41,664 bases of DNA from assembly GCA_964194555.1 (NCBI GenBank), contig CAXMMT010000057.1:1-41664 (forward strand), given 5' to 3'. Positions 7,719 to 14,909 of the stretch are shown here, piece after piece (position 1 is the first letter of the stretch; every line of letters begins with the position of its first letter). This stretch comes from SZUA-217 sp964194555. GTDB lineage: Bacteria; Actinomycetota; Acidimicrobiia; Spongiisociales; ZC4RG35. Under the pieces are notes generated by a model. It ran no database searches. It worked only from the letters and a program-made list of their open reading frames with translations, and was not told the DNA's origin. Made by a program: the position numbers and the translations under genes.

Positions 7719-8989
7719 CCGTTGATGCTTATGAGGAGCTCCGCCGAGAAGCGTTGGCTCGCATCGATGGGACGGGGATCGACCCTCAGAGTCAGACGGA
7801 GGAGGTTCGCGAACTGCTCGAGATGGCCGTTGACGACTATCAGCGTAGAGCACACCTGGGAGACGGCAGATCGTTGGCGGACCCGCGGGCCACAGTCAAT
7901 CGTTTGGTCCAGTCGGTGACCGGACGAGGTCCTCTGAGTCGTCTCCTGGATCGTCCGGACGTGGAAGAGATATTCATCGAGGGCGACGCTGTTACCTATC
8001 TGGAGGCGGGCGGTGTGCTTCGGAGTGCCGACTTGCCGGCCACCGAAGCGGAGAACCGTCAAACCATCGATCAGTTGATCTCCACCTCCGATCGGCGGCT
8101 CGATGGATCGAATCCGATTGCTCAGGCTCGTGTGCTAGACGGCTCCGCTCGGTTGACAGCTGTGATACCTCCGGTCGGCGACCAACTATCCGCGACTATC
8201 CGTAAGTACGCCCTCCGTCGTCAGACTCTCGACGCGCTTGTGGCTCTGGGCTCGCTGACGCTTGCGGCTGCCGCCTTTCTCGAGGCGGCGATGAGGGCAT
8301 CGGCCTCGGTGATCATCTCAGGACCCCCCGGCTCCGGCAAGACTTCGTTCCTGTCGGCGCTGATCGCGGCGGTTCCGGCTGATCACTGCATTCGCTCGTG
8401 TGAGGAAGTGCGAGAACTCCATGTGCCTCTTGTGCACGGTTCGTATTACGAGTCCCGTCCGCCTTCCCTCGATGGCTCGGGCGAGATCAGCCTCCGGGAT
8501 CTCGTGAAAGTGGTGCTGGCGATGCGGCCCGATCTCATTGTTGTTGGTGAGGTGAGGGGAGCCGAAGCCTTCGAGTTGACTCGCGCGGTAAACGCTGGTT
8601 GTGGCATGGCCTGCACCATCCATGCCAACTCGGCCAGCGATGCTCTCGATGCCCTGGTCAATGCTGCGCTCATGGCCGGCGAGAACGTGCCCGAGCGAGT
8701 TGTTCGCAAGGTTTTCTCGTCGTCGATCAACCTGGTCGTCCATCTCGATAGGGGAATGGATCAGTCGGGTTCCAGGATGATTCGCGAGACAATGGAGATT
8801 CGGGCTGTTGTTCCTGCGCTCCATGAGGATTTCTCCACGGAGGCGATCTTCACCCGCGACCGTCTTGGCGGCCCGCTGACATGGAGCGGCTCGCTCCCAC
8901 CCGAGGGTCTGACAAGGCGGATCGAAAGCGTCCTGCCCGGACGGTCCGGCTTGACGGCTTTGTTGAGAGACGGAGCGGTCGAGTGGTGA
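7715..8989 (+). CDS. tadA: Type II/IV secretion ATPase TadA/CpaF
   Basis: This is the cytoplasmic hexameric ATPase that powers assembly of Flp pili. The 424-aa protein has an N-terminal domain, then a RecA-like domain with Walker A GPPGSGKTS (203-211), an Asp-box-like CEEVREL (229-235), Walker B RPDLIVVGEVRG (271-282, Glu279 catalytic) and the His box GCGMACTIHANS (295-306). All catalytic elements of the CpaF family are present. The operon position after tadZ and before tadB/tadC is the standard order. The TGA stop overlaps the GTG start of tadB. Confidence 0.93.
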   Translation: MTVDAYEELRREALARIDGTGIDPQSQTEEVRELLEMAVDDYQRRAHLGDGRSLADPRATVNRLVQSVTGRGPLSRLLDRPDVEEIFIEGDAVTYLEAGGVLRSADLPATEAENRQTIDQLISTSDRRLDGSNPIAQARVLDGSARLTAVIPPVGDQLSATIRKYALRRQTLDALVALGSLTLAAAAFLEAAMRASASVIISGPPGSGKTSFLSALIAAVPADHCIRSCEEVRELHVPLVHGSYYESRPPSLDGSGEISLRDLVKVVLAMRPDLIVVGEVRGAEAFELTRAVNAGCGMACTIHANSASDALDALVNAALMAGENVPERVVRKVFSSSINLVVHLDRGMDQSGSRMIRETMEIRAVVPALHEDFSTEAIFTRDRLGGPLTWSGSLPPEGLTRRIESVLPGRSGLTALLRDGAVEW

Positions 8990-9840
8990 CCGTTGCTGCC
9001 TCCCTGATGTCGGCCCTGGCGGTTGCTGGGTTAGGCGTGTTGCTGGTCCAGTCGGAGCGGAGACGTGCTGTTGTCTCAAAACCAACCACCCGGAAAAGCG
9101 TCGTTCAAGGTCTTGACGTGACCTCGGTTCAGTTCTGGACCACGGTCGCCGGGGCTGGGGCAATTACGTATTTGGTGATATTCGCGATCACGGGCCTCAC
9201 GATCATCTCGGTGATTCCGGCCTTAGTCGTCGGGACTCTGCCCAAAACCTATTTCGTACGCAAGAGGTCACAGAGACTGGCGGCGGTGCAGGAGGCCTGG
9301 CCAGATGGGTTGCGAGACCTGTTGTCATCGATAAGGGCAGGGGCGTCGCTCCCCACTGCCATTGAGAATCTGGCTGCTTTCGGACCGGCGCCGCTCCGTG
9401 AGGCTTTCCATGGATTCGGGGTCTATGCGAGGAGTCTGGGGGTGGTTTCAGCTCTCGAAATGGTGAAAGACGATTTGGCCGACCCGACATCTGATCGGGT
9501 CGTCGAGGTGCTCATCCTCGCCTACGAGCGTGGCGGAACGGTCGTTCCGGAAATCCTGTCAGACCTAGCCGAGGCAACGACGCGGGATCTTTGGACGCTG
9601 GAGCAGGTTCGGTCGGAGGCCCTGGAGCAGAAGCTCAACTCACGGATCGTGTTTGTCCTTCCTTGGTTCGTCCTTGTCGCTATGACTGCCCAATCGGGTG
9701 CTTTTCGAGAGTTCTATTCGACGACGGCCGGCATCCTCGTGGCACTTGTGGGCGGCGTGATGAGTCTGGTTGGGATTCTCATTGCGTCGAAACTCGGCAG
9801 CCAACCTGCTGAGCCACGCGTCTTTAGTGGGTCCGGATGA
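8986..9840 (+). CDS. tadB: Tad inner-membrane platform protein TadB
   Basis: A T2SSF-domain platform protein that forms, with TadC, the membrane base of the pilus machine. I choose the second of two adjacent GTG codons (8986), which gives a GTGA 4-nt overlap with tadA and a 284-aa product. An in-frame start near 8881 would add a non-coding-looking extension inside tadA. An N-terminal helix (VAASLMSALAVAGLGVLLV), a second helix pair near residues 60-80, the T2SSF core (QEAWPDGLRDLLSSIRAGASLP...AYERGGT) and two C-terminal helices are visible. The end overlaps tadC by ATGA. Confidence 0.88.
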   Translation: MTVAASLMSALAVAGLGVLLVQSERRRAVVSKPTTRKSVVQGLDVTSVQFWTTVAGAGAITYLVIFAITGLTIISVIPALVVGTLPKTYFVRKRSQRLAAVQEAWPDGLRDLLSSIRAGASLPTAIENLAAFGPAPLREAFHGFGVYARSLGVVSALEMVKDDLADPTSDRVVEVLILAYERGGTVVPEILSDLAEATTRDLWTLEQVRSEALEQKLNSRIVFVLPWFVLVAMTAQSGAFREFYSTTAGILVALVGGVMSLVGILIASKLGSQPAEPRVFSGSG

Positions 9841-10769
9841 GTTTCGCACTCGGTCCCGTGGTGGTCCTCGCTTCACTTTGCACTGCCCTGGCCGGCGGCT
9901 TGATCGTTCGGTCGATCGCCCCTCCGCCGAAACGACTGCGTGCTCGAATCCGTCCGTACATGACACCGATGGCGCCCCTCCTCGGGCAACCCATGCATCA
10001 AGGATCGTTCGCATCGATATTCGGTCCGATCGTGCACGATGTCGCCAACTGGGTCGGGGGATTGCTCGACCGGACAGGGTCAGAGGTAACGCTCGTGAAG
10101 CTCAAACAGGCGGGCTGGTTCAAAGATGTCGCCGAGTCAGAGATGGTTGTGGCGTATCGGCTTCTTCAGCTGAGAACCCTCGGCGTCTCCCTTCTGCTGG
10201 CGTCGGTGTTGGGCCATGTCCTCGGCGTCTCTCCGTTGATCAGGTTTCTCCTCCTCGGTCTCGGTTTCATGGTCGGGTCGAACCGAACCCGGGGACGCCT
10301 GGACCGAGCAGTGGACGCGAGACGCGAACAGATGAAGATCGAGATCTACACGGTCAATCAGCTTCTGGCCATGCGTGTGCGAGCAGGAGGAGGCGTTATC
10401 CAGGCGGTGGGCGCTACGACTCAGCGTGGCAGCGGCGAGGTGATCGGAGAGCTCGAGGAGGCTTTGCGCCTTCATCGAGCAGGCTGGGCTGGTCCCGACG
10501 CCTTCAGACGCATAGCGGAGTTGACGCCAGAGCCTTTCTGCTCACGCACCTACCGTCTATTGGCATCGGCCGAGGAGCGGGGCGCCGACCTGGCCGAGGC
10601 GCTGCTCTCACTTTCCGAAGATGTACGGGAAACACGGCGGGAGTCCATCAAGAGGACCGCCACCAAGCGCAGGGCGGCGATGCTCGTTCCGACTATCGCC
10701 ATCCTTGCTCCGGTGTTGATTCTCTTTGTGGCGGCTCCGCTGCCGTACTTGATAACGAGCTGGCAATAG
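9837..10769 (+). CDS. tadC: Tad inner-membrane platform protein TadC
   Basis: The second T2SSF-family platform protein, 310 aa, partner of TadB. A helix near the N-terminus (PVVVLASLCTALAGGLIV) and a pair around residues 115-145 precede the T2SSF core (VNQLLAMRVRAGGGVIQAVG...RLLASAEERGADLAEALLSL). The protein ends with a final hydrophobic segment (LVPTIAILAPVLILFVAAPL). It overlaps tadB by 4 nt and is followed after 10 nt by the pilin gene. Confidence 0.87.
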   Translation: MSFALGPVVVLASLCTALAGGLIVRSIAPPPKRLRARIRPYMTPMAPLLGQPMHQGSFASIFGPIVHDVANWVGGLLDRTGSEVTLVKLKQAGWFKDVAESEMVVAYRLLQLRTLGVSLLLASVLGHVLGVSPLIRFLLLGLGFMVGSNRTRGRLDRAVDARREQMKIEIYTVNQLLAMRVRAGGGVIQAVGATTQRGSGEVIGELEEALRLHRAGWAGPDAFRRIAELTPEPFCSRTYRLLASAEERGADLAEALLSLSEDVRETRRESIKRTATKRRAAMLVPTIAILAPVLILFVAAPLPYLITSWQ

Positions 10770-10779
10770 GGAGGTAAAT

Positions 10780-10962
10780 ATGCTGCCAGTAGTACGCGCA
10801 TGGGCTCATGCCTTGCGCACCGATGACCGGGGACTGAATACAGCTGAGCTGATGGGCAACGCAGCACTTGCGATCGCGGCTTTAGTGGTCATTTGGGGGG
10901 CTCTGCAAGCTCTTGGCTTGGACATCGTCGGGTGGATCAGAGGCGAATTGATCGGAGGCTGA
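10780..10962 (+). CDS. flp: Flp-type pilin
   Basis: A 60-aa prepilin with a class III (type IVb) leader: a short charged N-terminus, then DDRG followed by LNTAELMGNAALAIAALVVIW. Cleavage is expected after Gly (about residue 22), with the conserved Glu at +5 of the mature protein and a hydrophobic helix of about 20 residues. The mature product would be only about 38 aa. A strong ribosome binding site (GGGAGG) lies 5 nt upstream, stronger than at other genes in the operon, which fits high expression of the major pilin. No prepilin peptidase gene is in the window. Confidence 0.85.
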   Translation: MLPVVRAWAHALRTDDRGLNTAELMGNAALAIAALVVIWGALQALGLDIVGWIRGELIGG

Positions 10963-11324
10963 CCGACCGGGGGGTCAGCTCCGTTCAGTTTCTTCTGGCG
11001 TCGGCGCTGTCGCTCATCCTCTTCCTGGCTTTTGCGAACATTGTCGTCGTCCAATACGGGCGGGGGGCCATGCGCTCAGCCCTGGACCAGGGAGCCAGGG
11101 CTGGGGCGATCTCCGGGTCGTCCATGGACTGTGAGGCTCGTGCCGGCGAGGTCATAGGCCAGCTACTGGGAGGACGTATGTCGGATGGGATGACGATCGT
11201 CTGCGGGGTTTCGGGCAATGTCATGGTCGCTCGGGGCGACGGCGTGTTCCAGACTTGGACACCACTTGCTCCCGACTTCGCAGTGACGGTAATCAGCGAG
11301 GCCGCACTCGAGCGACAGCCTTGA
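10932..11324 (+). CDS. TadE-like pseudopilin
   Basis: A small membrane-anchored protein with a type IV leader-like start: TDRG followed by VSSVQFLLASALSLILFLAF, then a soluble domain with two Cys (MDCEAR, IVCGVS) that might form a disulfide. The Glu normally at +5 is Gln. The start is uncertain: GTG at 10932 overlaps flp by 31 nt and gives 130 aa, while a TTG at 10893 would overlap more. It is one of three minor-pilin-like genes after flp, which probably form the pilus tip or base. Confidence 0.7.
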   Translation: MDQRRIDRRLTDRGVSSVQFLLASALSLILFLAFANIVVVQYGRGAMRSALDQGARAGAISGSSMDCEARAGEVIGQLLGGRMSDGMTIVCGVSGNVMVARGDGVFQTWTPLAPDFAVTVISEAALERQP

Positions 11325-11749
11325 GCGACACCGGTCACGCGGCCGTCGAGTTCGCCATGGCTGTCGCCGTGTTGTTGCTCCCGGCTGCATTGGTGGTGAC
11401 GGCGTTCGGCCCCTGGTCAGAGCGTCGTGTTCTCGCCGAGTCGGCGGCTGCCGAGGCGGCTCGTGTTGCGGTCATCGAACTGGATCACGCAGCCGGAGTG
11501 GCGGTCGTTGCCCAGTCCATCTCGAACCACGGCCTGGACCCCCACTTCGTCCGCATCGGCTGGTGCGGCTCGGATCCAGGCCCGCTCGACGCGCCAGGGG
11601 GCGTCTGTCCCTTGACCCGAGGCTCATCCGTCGAGGCGCGGGTTGATGTGTGGACACCGCTGATCCGCACGCCCTGGGGAGGCGTTGGCGGTCTATGGAT
11701 AACCGCCAGCCATAGCGAGCCCATCGATCTGTATCGGAGCTTCGGATGA
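11321..11749 (+). CDS. TadE-like minor pseudopilin
   Basis: A 142-aa protein with the type IV prepilin-like start SDTG followed by HAAVEFAMAVAVLLLPAALVV: Glu at +5 after the expected Gly cleavage site, then a single helix. A TTG at 11321 overlaps the previous stop as TTGA and puts the leader at only 5 residues; an open frame extends upstream to 11255 but is unlikely to be coding. The soluble part has two Cys (GWCGSD, GGVCPL), likely a disulfide outside the membrane. It overlaps the next gene by ATGA. Confidence 0.75.
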   Translation: MSDTGHAAVEFAMAVAVLLLPAALVVTAFGPWSERRVLAESAAAEAARVAVIELDHAAGVAVVAQSISNHGLDPHFVRIGWCGSDPGPLDAPGGVCPLTRGSSVEARVDVWTPLIRTPWGGVGGLWITASHSEPIDLYRSFG

Positions 11750-12165
11750 AGAGCTCTGAGCGCGGGTCGGTAACCATCTGGATGCTGGGCCTATCCGTAC
11801 TCCTCCTCTTGTTCGGCGGCCTGGCCTTGGACTTCTGGCGGGGATTGGCCCTCCAGCGTGAACTGGCGGCGGTAGCCGACTCGGCGGCGATCGCTGCGGC
11901 ATCGGGTATCGATGAGGAGCACTATCGCGCTACCGGGGAGGTGGTCCTCGACCCGGCCCGATCCCGAGCGCTGGCGCTGACTTCCATCGCGGTCCAGGAC
12001 GTAGATCTCACCAGTGTCTCTTCGACCACGTCAGTCGATGGCATCAGTGTCACCGTGGTCGTGATTGCCGAACTCGACCTTGGGCTCTTGGGTGTGTTCG
12101 TCGACGAATCTGAGCCGCTCGTCGTTCGAGCTTCGGCAACGGCGTCACCGAGAATCGTGCCCTAG
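11746..12165 (+). CDS. TadG-like / TadE-family pilus assembly protein
   Basis: A 139-aa protein with N-terminal SSERGSVTIWMLGLSVLLLLFGG, the 'RG-S-V' start of actinobacterial helicase/secretion-neighbourhood TadE-like proteins, a single membrane helix, then LALQRELAAVADSAAIAAASGID, which matches the typical 'a..aDaAAlaaA' segment of Tad-like Flp-assembly proteins (Tad_N domain). It is much shorter than classical TadG, lacking the von Willebrand domain. It is the last gene of the eight-to-nine-gene Tad operon; every junction but one overlaps or is within about 10 nt. Confidence 0.72.
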   Translation: MKSSERGSVTIWMLGLSVLLLLFGGLALDFWRGLALQRELAAVADSAAIAAASGIDEEHYRATGEVVLDPARSRALALTSIAVQDVDLTSVSSTTSVDGISVTVVVIAELDLGLLGVFVDESEPLVVRASATASPRIVP

Positions 12166-12174
12166 CGAGTTCTC

Positions 12175-12180
12175 TAGCCT
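12175..12180 (+). promoter_or_regulatory. Putative -10 element (TAGCCT) of leaderless alcohol dehydrogenase mRNA
   Basis: TAGCCT ends 7 nt before the ATG at 12188 and there is no Shine-Dalgarno. The same hexamer at the same spacing precedes the genes at 20357, 25078 (minus strand) and 26586. The promoter role is inferred from the TANNNT consensus and the spacing known for actinobacterial leaderless transcripts. Confidence 0.45.
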
Positions 12181-12187
12181 TGAATCC

Positions 12188-13186
12188 ATGAGAGCGGTAC
12201 GCCTGGTTGAGTCGGGAAGACCTTTGATCGAGGTAGACGTTGAGGTTCCCCGGGTCGGGCCCCACGACGTGGAGGTGCGAATCGAAGCTGCAGGCATCTG
12301 CCGTTCCGATGTCCACTACAGAGCAGGTACGCGCCCGGTGCCCGGCTTTCCGCTGACTCCTGGTCACGAAGTGGCGGGCACAGTTTCGGCCACCGGATCG
12401 CACGTCAGGCGGCTTGAGCTCGGAGACCGGGTTGCAATCCACTATCTGATCAGTTGTGGGGTTTGTGAGCCGTGTCTCGGGGGCCGTGAGCAATTCTGTG
12501 AGCCGGGTTTGATGATCGGGCTTGACCGGGACGGGGGATACGCCGAGGCCATCACGGTGCCGGAGCGCAACGCTTTTTCCATACCTGACGCAATTCCGGT
12601 CGAAGTAGCAGCCATCATGATGTGTTCCTCCGCAACCTCCTTGCACGCCCTTCGTCGCGGACGGATGACGCCGGGGGAAACCGTGGCTGTGATCGGAGTC
12701 GGAGGCCTGGGGATATCCGCAATCAAGATCGCTTTCGCTCTGGGGGCATCTGAGGTGTTTGCCGTTGATACCAATCCCGAAAAACTGAAGATTGCCCAGG
12801 GGCTGGGAGCGACTCCGGTTCCTGTCCACAAGGTGAGGACAATCGGGGCAGACGTGGCTCTCGAACTCGTTGGGCTCCCGGAGACGATGAGGGGTGCCGT
12901 CGATGCTCTCGGCGTTCGGGGGAGGGCCGTTGCGGTCGGTCTGACTCACGAGCCGTTCCCGCTCCACTCTTTTGATGATCTTGTCTTGCGAGAGGCAGAG
13001 GTCATCGGGGCAGCAGATCATCTTGCCTCAGACATCCAGGAGTTGATCGAGATGGTCGGCACCGGGGTCATCGACCTGTCAGATGTGGTGACCGCAACAG
13101 TGCCCCTCGAGGCGGCCGCTATCAATGATGCTCTCGATCGCCTCGAATTGTTCGACGGCGGTCTGCGAACCGTGATCAGACCGTAG
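12188..13186 (+). CDS. Zinc-dependent alcohol dehydrogenase (MDR family)
   Basis: A medium-chain dehydrogenase/reductase of 332 aa oxidising an alcohol (substrate unknown) with NAD(P). Catalytic zinc ligands are C38 (GICRSD) and H60-E61 (PGHEVAG), with C146 a possible third ligand. The structural zinc is bound by C90, C93, C96 and C104 (CGVCEPCLGGREQFC). The nucleotide fold has GVGGLG at 170-175, followed by AVDTNPEK, whose acidic end of strand 2 suggests NAD rather than NADP. An upstream in-frame extension to 12065 lies within the previous gene and is rejected in favour of the ATG at 12188. Not obviously linked to neighbours. Confidence 0.9.
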   Translation: MRAVRLVESGRPLIEVDVEVPRVGPHDVEVRIEAAGICRSDVHYRAGTRPVPGFPLTPGHEVAGTVSATGSHVRRLELGDRVAIHYLISCGVCEPCLGGREQFCEPGLMIGLDRDGGYAEAITVPERNAFSIPDAIPVEVAAIMMCSSATSLHALRRGRMTPGETVAVIGVGGLGISAIKIAFALGASEVFAVDTNPEKLKIAQGLGATPVPVHKVRTIGADVALELVGLPETMRGAVDALGVRGRAVAVGLTHEPFPLHSFDDLVLREAEVIGAADHLASDIQELIEMVGTGVIDLSDVVTATVPLEAAAINDALDRLELFDGGLRTVIRP

Positions 13187-13272
13187 GAAGGCAGTCCGTG
13201 ATCCCAACTTCACACTGAGAGGGGGCGCGATTATCCTTCTTGCCTACTCCGCAACACTTTGGTGGTGCGCGT

Positions 13273-13344
13273 TCGGGGGTGGTGTAATAGGTAACACGAC
13301 AGGTTCTGGTCCTGTTATTGAGGGTTCGAGTCCTTCCCCCCGAG
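13273..13344 (+). tRNA. tRNA-Gln (CTG)
   Basis: A 72-nt cloverleaf folds by hand: acceptor TCGGGGG/CCCCCGA (7 bp), D-stem GTGT/ACAC, anticodon stem ACAGG/CCTGT with loop TTCTGGT (anticodon CTG at 13306-13308), T-stem GAGGG/CCTTC with loop TTCGAGT, discriminator G. CCA is not encoded. Thirty nucleotides upstream of a tRNA-Glu gene. Confidence 0.93.
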
Positions 13345-13374
13345 CAAGGGCCGAGATATCTTGGCTCCCAACTT

Positions 13375-13447
13375 GGTCCCGTCGTCTAGTGGTCTAGGAC
13401 GCCGGCCTCTCAAGCCGGAAACGCCGGTTCAAACCCGGTCGGGACTG
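13375..13447 (+). tRNA. tRNA-Glu (CTC)
   Basis: A 73-nt cloverleaf: acceptor GGTCCCG/CGGGACT with one terminal G-U pair, anticodon stem CCGGC/GCCGG with loop CTCTCAA (anticodon CTC), T-stem GCCGG/CCGGT with loop TTCAAAC. CCA is not encoded. It differs from the tRNA-Glu(TTC) at 30222 at only a few positions (anticodon wobble base, one D-arm base, one T-loop base). Confidence 0.94.
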
Positions 13448-13465
13448 CGACCTCTCAACCTGTCC

Positions 13466-14145
13466 CTACAGGGGTTCGGACGATCTATTTTCGTCGCCGT
13501 AGCGGTCGAACATCACCATGCAGAACTCGAGCAGATCCTCGATTCGCTGACCGCTGGGATGCGATGTCGACCAGAGCTCCAGATTCTCGAGCCGATTGTC
13601 GGTCTTGACGCCGTTGATGTGATGCACATGCTCGTTCGACGTCAAAGCTCGTCCAAGGCTTTGAGCCATGACAAATCGGTGTTCAGCGATCTTGGTTGTT
13701 CCGCCGCTGAGATGGCGAAGCTCCGGCGGAATATTCACCTGCTGATATCCATGGCTCATATGCCCGCTGCCATCTGACTTGCGGATTGGAACGTCGGCCT
13801 TCGGGTCACCGAATTTGAGAACTCGCTTATAATGAGTCGCGCAATAACCCCTCGATTTGAGCGGCCTGTCGCAATCTTCGACTGAGCACATCCCTCTTCC
13901 CTCCCTGAGTGGTGTATCGCCAGGAGTGCCATGTCTCAGCAGTCGTTGGTAGTGGCCGTGACAGAGGCCTTTAGCATCGACTTCCTTCTCACAGTGGTCG
14001 ATTTTGCACTCGCCCCGTTCCGCAGCGGCCCAGCGGGACCCGGACTTCCAGTCCTCAACACCCGGCGATAGTGCATCTCGCAGTACTCGTTGGCGTATAC
14101 CGAGCGCGTGCATCCTTCTACCTGACACTTCTTCCCCATGAACAC
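13466..14145 (-). pseudogene. Frameshifted HNH endonuclease with three N-terminal zinc-finger repeats
   Basis: The C-terminal part is an HNH_3-type nuclease (EHRFVMAQSLGR, EHVHHINGVKTDNRLENLEL), resembling homing or phage-type endonucleases. Upstream are three copies of a C-x4-C-x9-C-x2-H repeat followed by Y-[RQK]-R-[VL]-L-[RK]-x-G. Copy 1 (C-QVEG-C to CEMH) begins at the ATG at 14145 but is in a different frame from copies 2 (C-KIDH-C) and 3 (C-SVED-C) and the nuclease. The frames meet at a run of four C (plus strand 14013-14016); one extra base there would restore a single protein of about 226 aa. Without copy 1, a downstream frame of 220 codons remains open, so partial function is possible. 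Immediately downstream of tRNA-Glu, antisense to it. Confidence 0.75.
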
Positions 14146-14243
14146 AACGTATCGGCTGTCACCGACAGATCTCTGGGCGTGACCATGAAGACTGCCTCAG
14201 CGAGCTGGAGTCCATTGGCATGCTCTCGAACGCTATCACTTAG

Positions 14244-14258
14244 TGCTAGCATCTATGT
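14244..14258 (+). promoter_or_regulatory. Possible toxin-antitoxin promoter/operator
   Basis: The 8-bp palindrome TGCTAGCA (14244-14251) overlaps a possible -10 hexamer TAGCAT (14248-14253) 5 nt before the antitoxin ATG, with CACTTAGTG just upstream. Such symmetry at the start of a toxin-antitoxin pair would suit autoregulation. Weak evidence: short palindromes occur by chance. Confidence 0.3.
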
Positions 14259-14465
14259 ATGGCTTCAATCCGGACGACGTTCACCCTCGACGACGCGCTG
14301 GCTGAACGTGCCCGTCAACTCGATATCAACATCTCGGCCGCCGCTCGTGAAGGAGTTGCCTCCGCGGTGCGCGCCGCGTTGGCAGAGGCAGACCGAGCGG
14401 CGTACGAACGGGTTCCGGAACGGCCTGATCCGTTCTGGAACGACGTCGAAGCTTGGACCGAATAG
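14259..14465 (+). CDS. CcdA-like antitoxin
   Basis: A 68-aa antitoxin of the CcdA-like type. The N-terminal ribbon-helix-helix segment (IRTTFTLDDALAERARQLDINISAAAREGV) would bind DNA as a dimer. The C-terminal tail (RAAYERVPERPDPFWNDVEAWTE) is acidic and aromatic, typical of the flexible toxin-binding part. It overlaps the toxin gene by one base (TAGTG). No Shine-Dalgarno is evident, so translation may be leaderless. Confidence 0.82.
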   Translation: MASIRTTFTLDDALAERARQLDINISAAAREGVASAVRAALAEADRAAYERVPERPDPFWNDVEAWTE

Positions 14466-14773
14466 TGATCCGAGCCGAGATCTGGCTGGCTCAGGCCGGC
14501 GGCAGGTCGCGACCCGTACTGATCCTGACGCGTCCTGAGGTGATCGACGTCCGCCAACTCGTCACTATTGCTGAGATCACCACGTCGATTCGCGGGCTTG
14601 CAGCCGAAGTCGAATTCGATCATCGAGATGTCGGACTCGACCAGCCGTCAGTGATCAACTGCGACGGCCTCCACACCCTCACCCGATCCTCGCTCACCAG
14701 CTACATCGGAACCGTGGATGAGCTCACGATGGGCAAAGTGTGCTCGGCGGTCAGCTACGCCCTCGGCTGTTGA
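14465..14773 (+). CDS. MazF/PemK-like toxin
   Basis: A 102-aa toxin with the MazF/PemK fold signature: VIRAEIWLA at the start, RSRPVLILTR (about 17-26), ITTSIRGLAAEVEF (about 41-54) and DGLHTLTRSSL. Family members are ribosome-independent mRNA endoribonucleases neutralised by the upstream antitoxin. The GTG at 14465 matches the usual N-terminus and overlaps the antitoxin stop; an earlier TTG at 14453 is less likely. Pairing a CcdA-like antitoxin with a MazF-like toxin is common in actinobacteria. The residues expected for catalysis (Arg in RPV, Thr/Ser in TTSIRG) are present. Confidence 0.84.
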   Translation: MIRAEIWLAQAGGRSRPVLILTRPEVIDVRQLVTIAEITTSIRGLAAEVEFDHRDVGLDQPSVINCDGLHTLTRSSLTSYIGTVDELTMGKVCSAVSYALGC

Positions 14774-14909
14774 GCCATCCTCGGGCCAGTCAGCACAACG
14801 ATCCTGAGATCAAGCGCCCGGCGCGCCAGGCTCTCGACGGATCACAGGCGTAGCGTCGCCGCCAACTGATTTGCTTCGCATTACCGCCGACTCTCGGAAG
14901 GACCCCATA

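Noticed and set aside
12050..13021. Long open frame (323 codons) on the minus strand opposite the alcohol dehydrogenase
   Set aside because: Composition is rich in Arg, His, Pro and Ser, with no motif, and the plus-strand frame has all family residues. It is a shadow frame typical of high-GC DNA.
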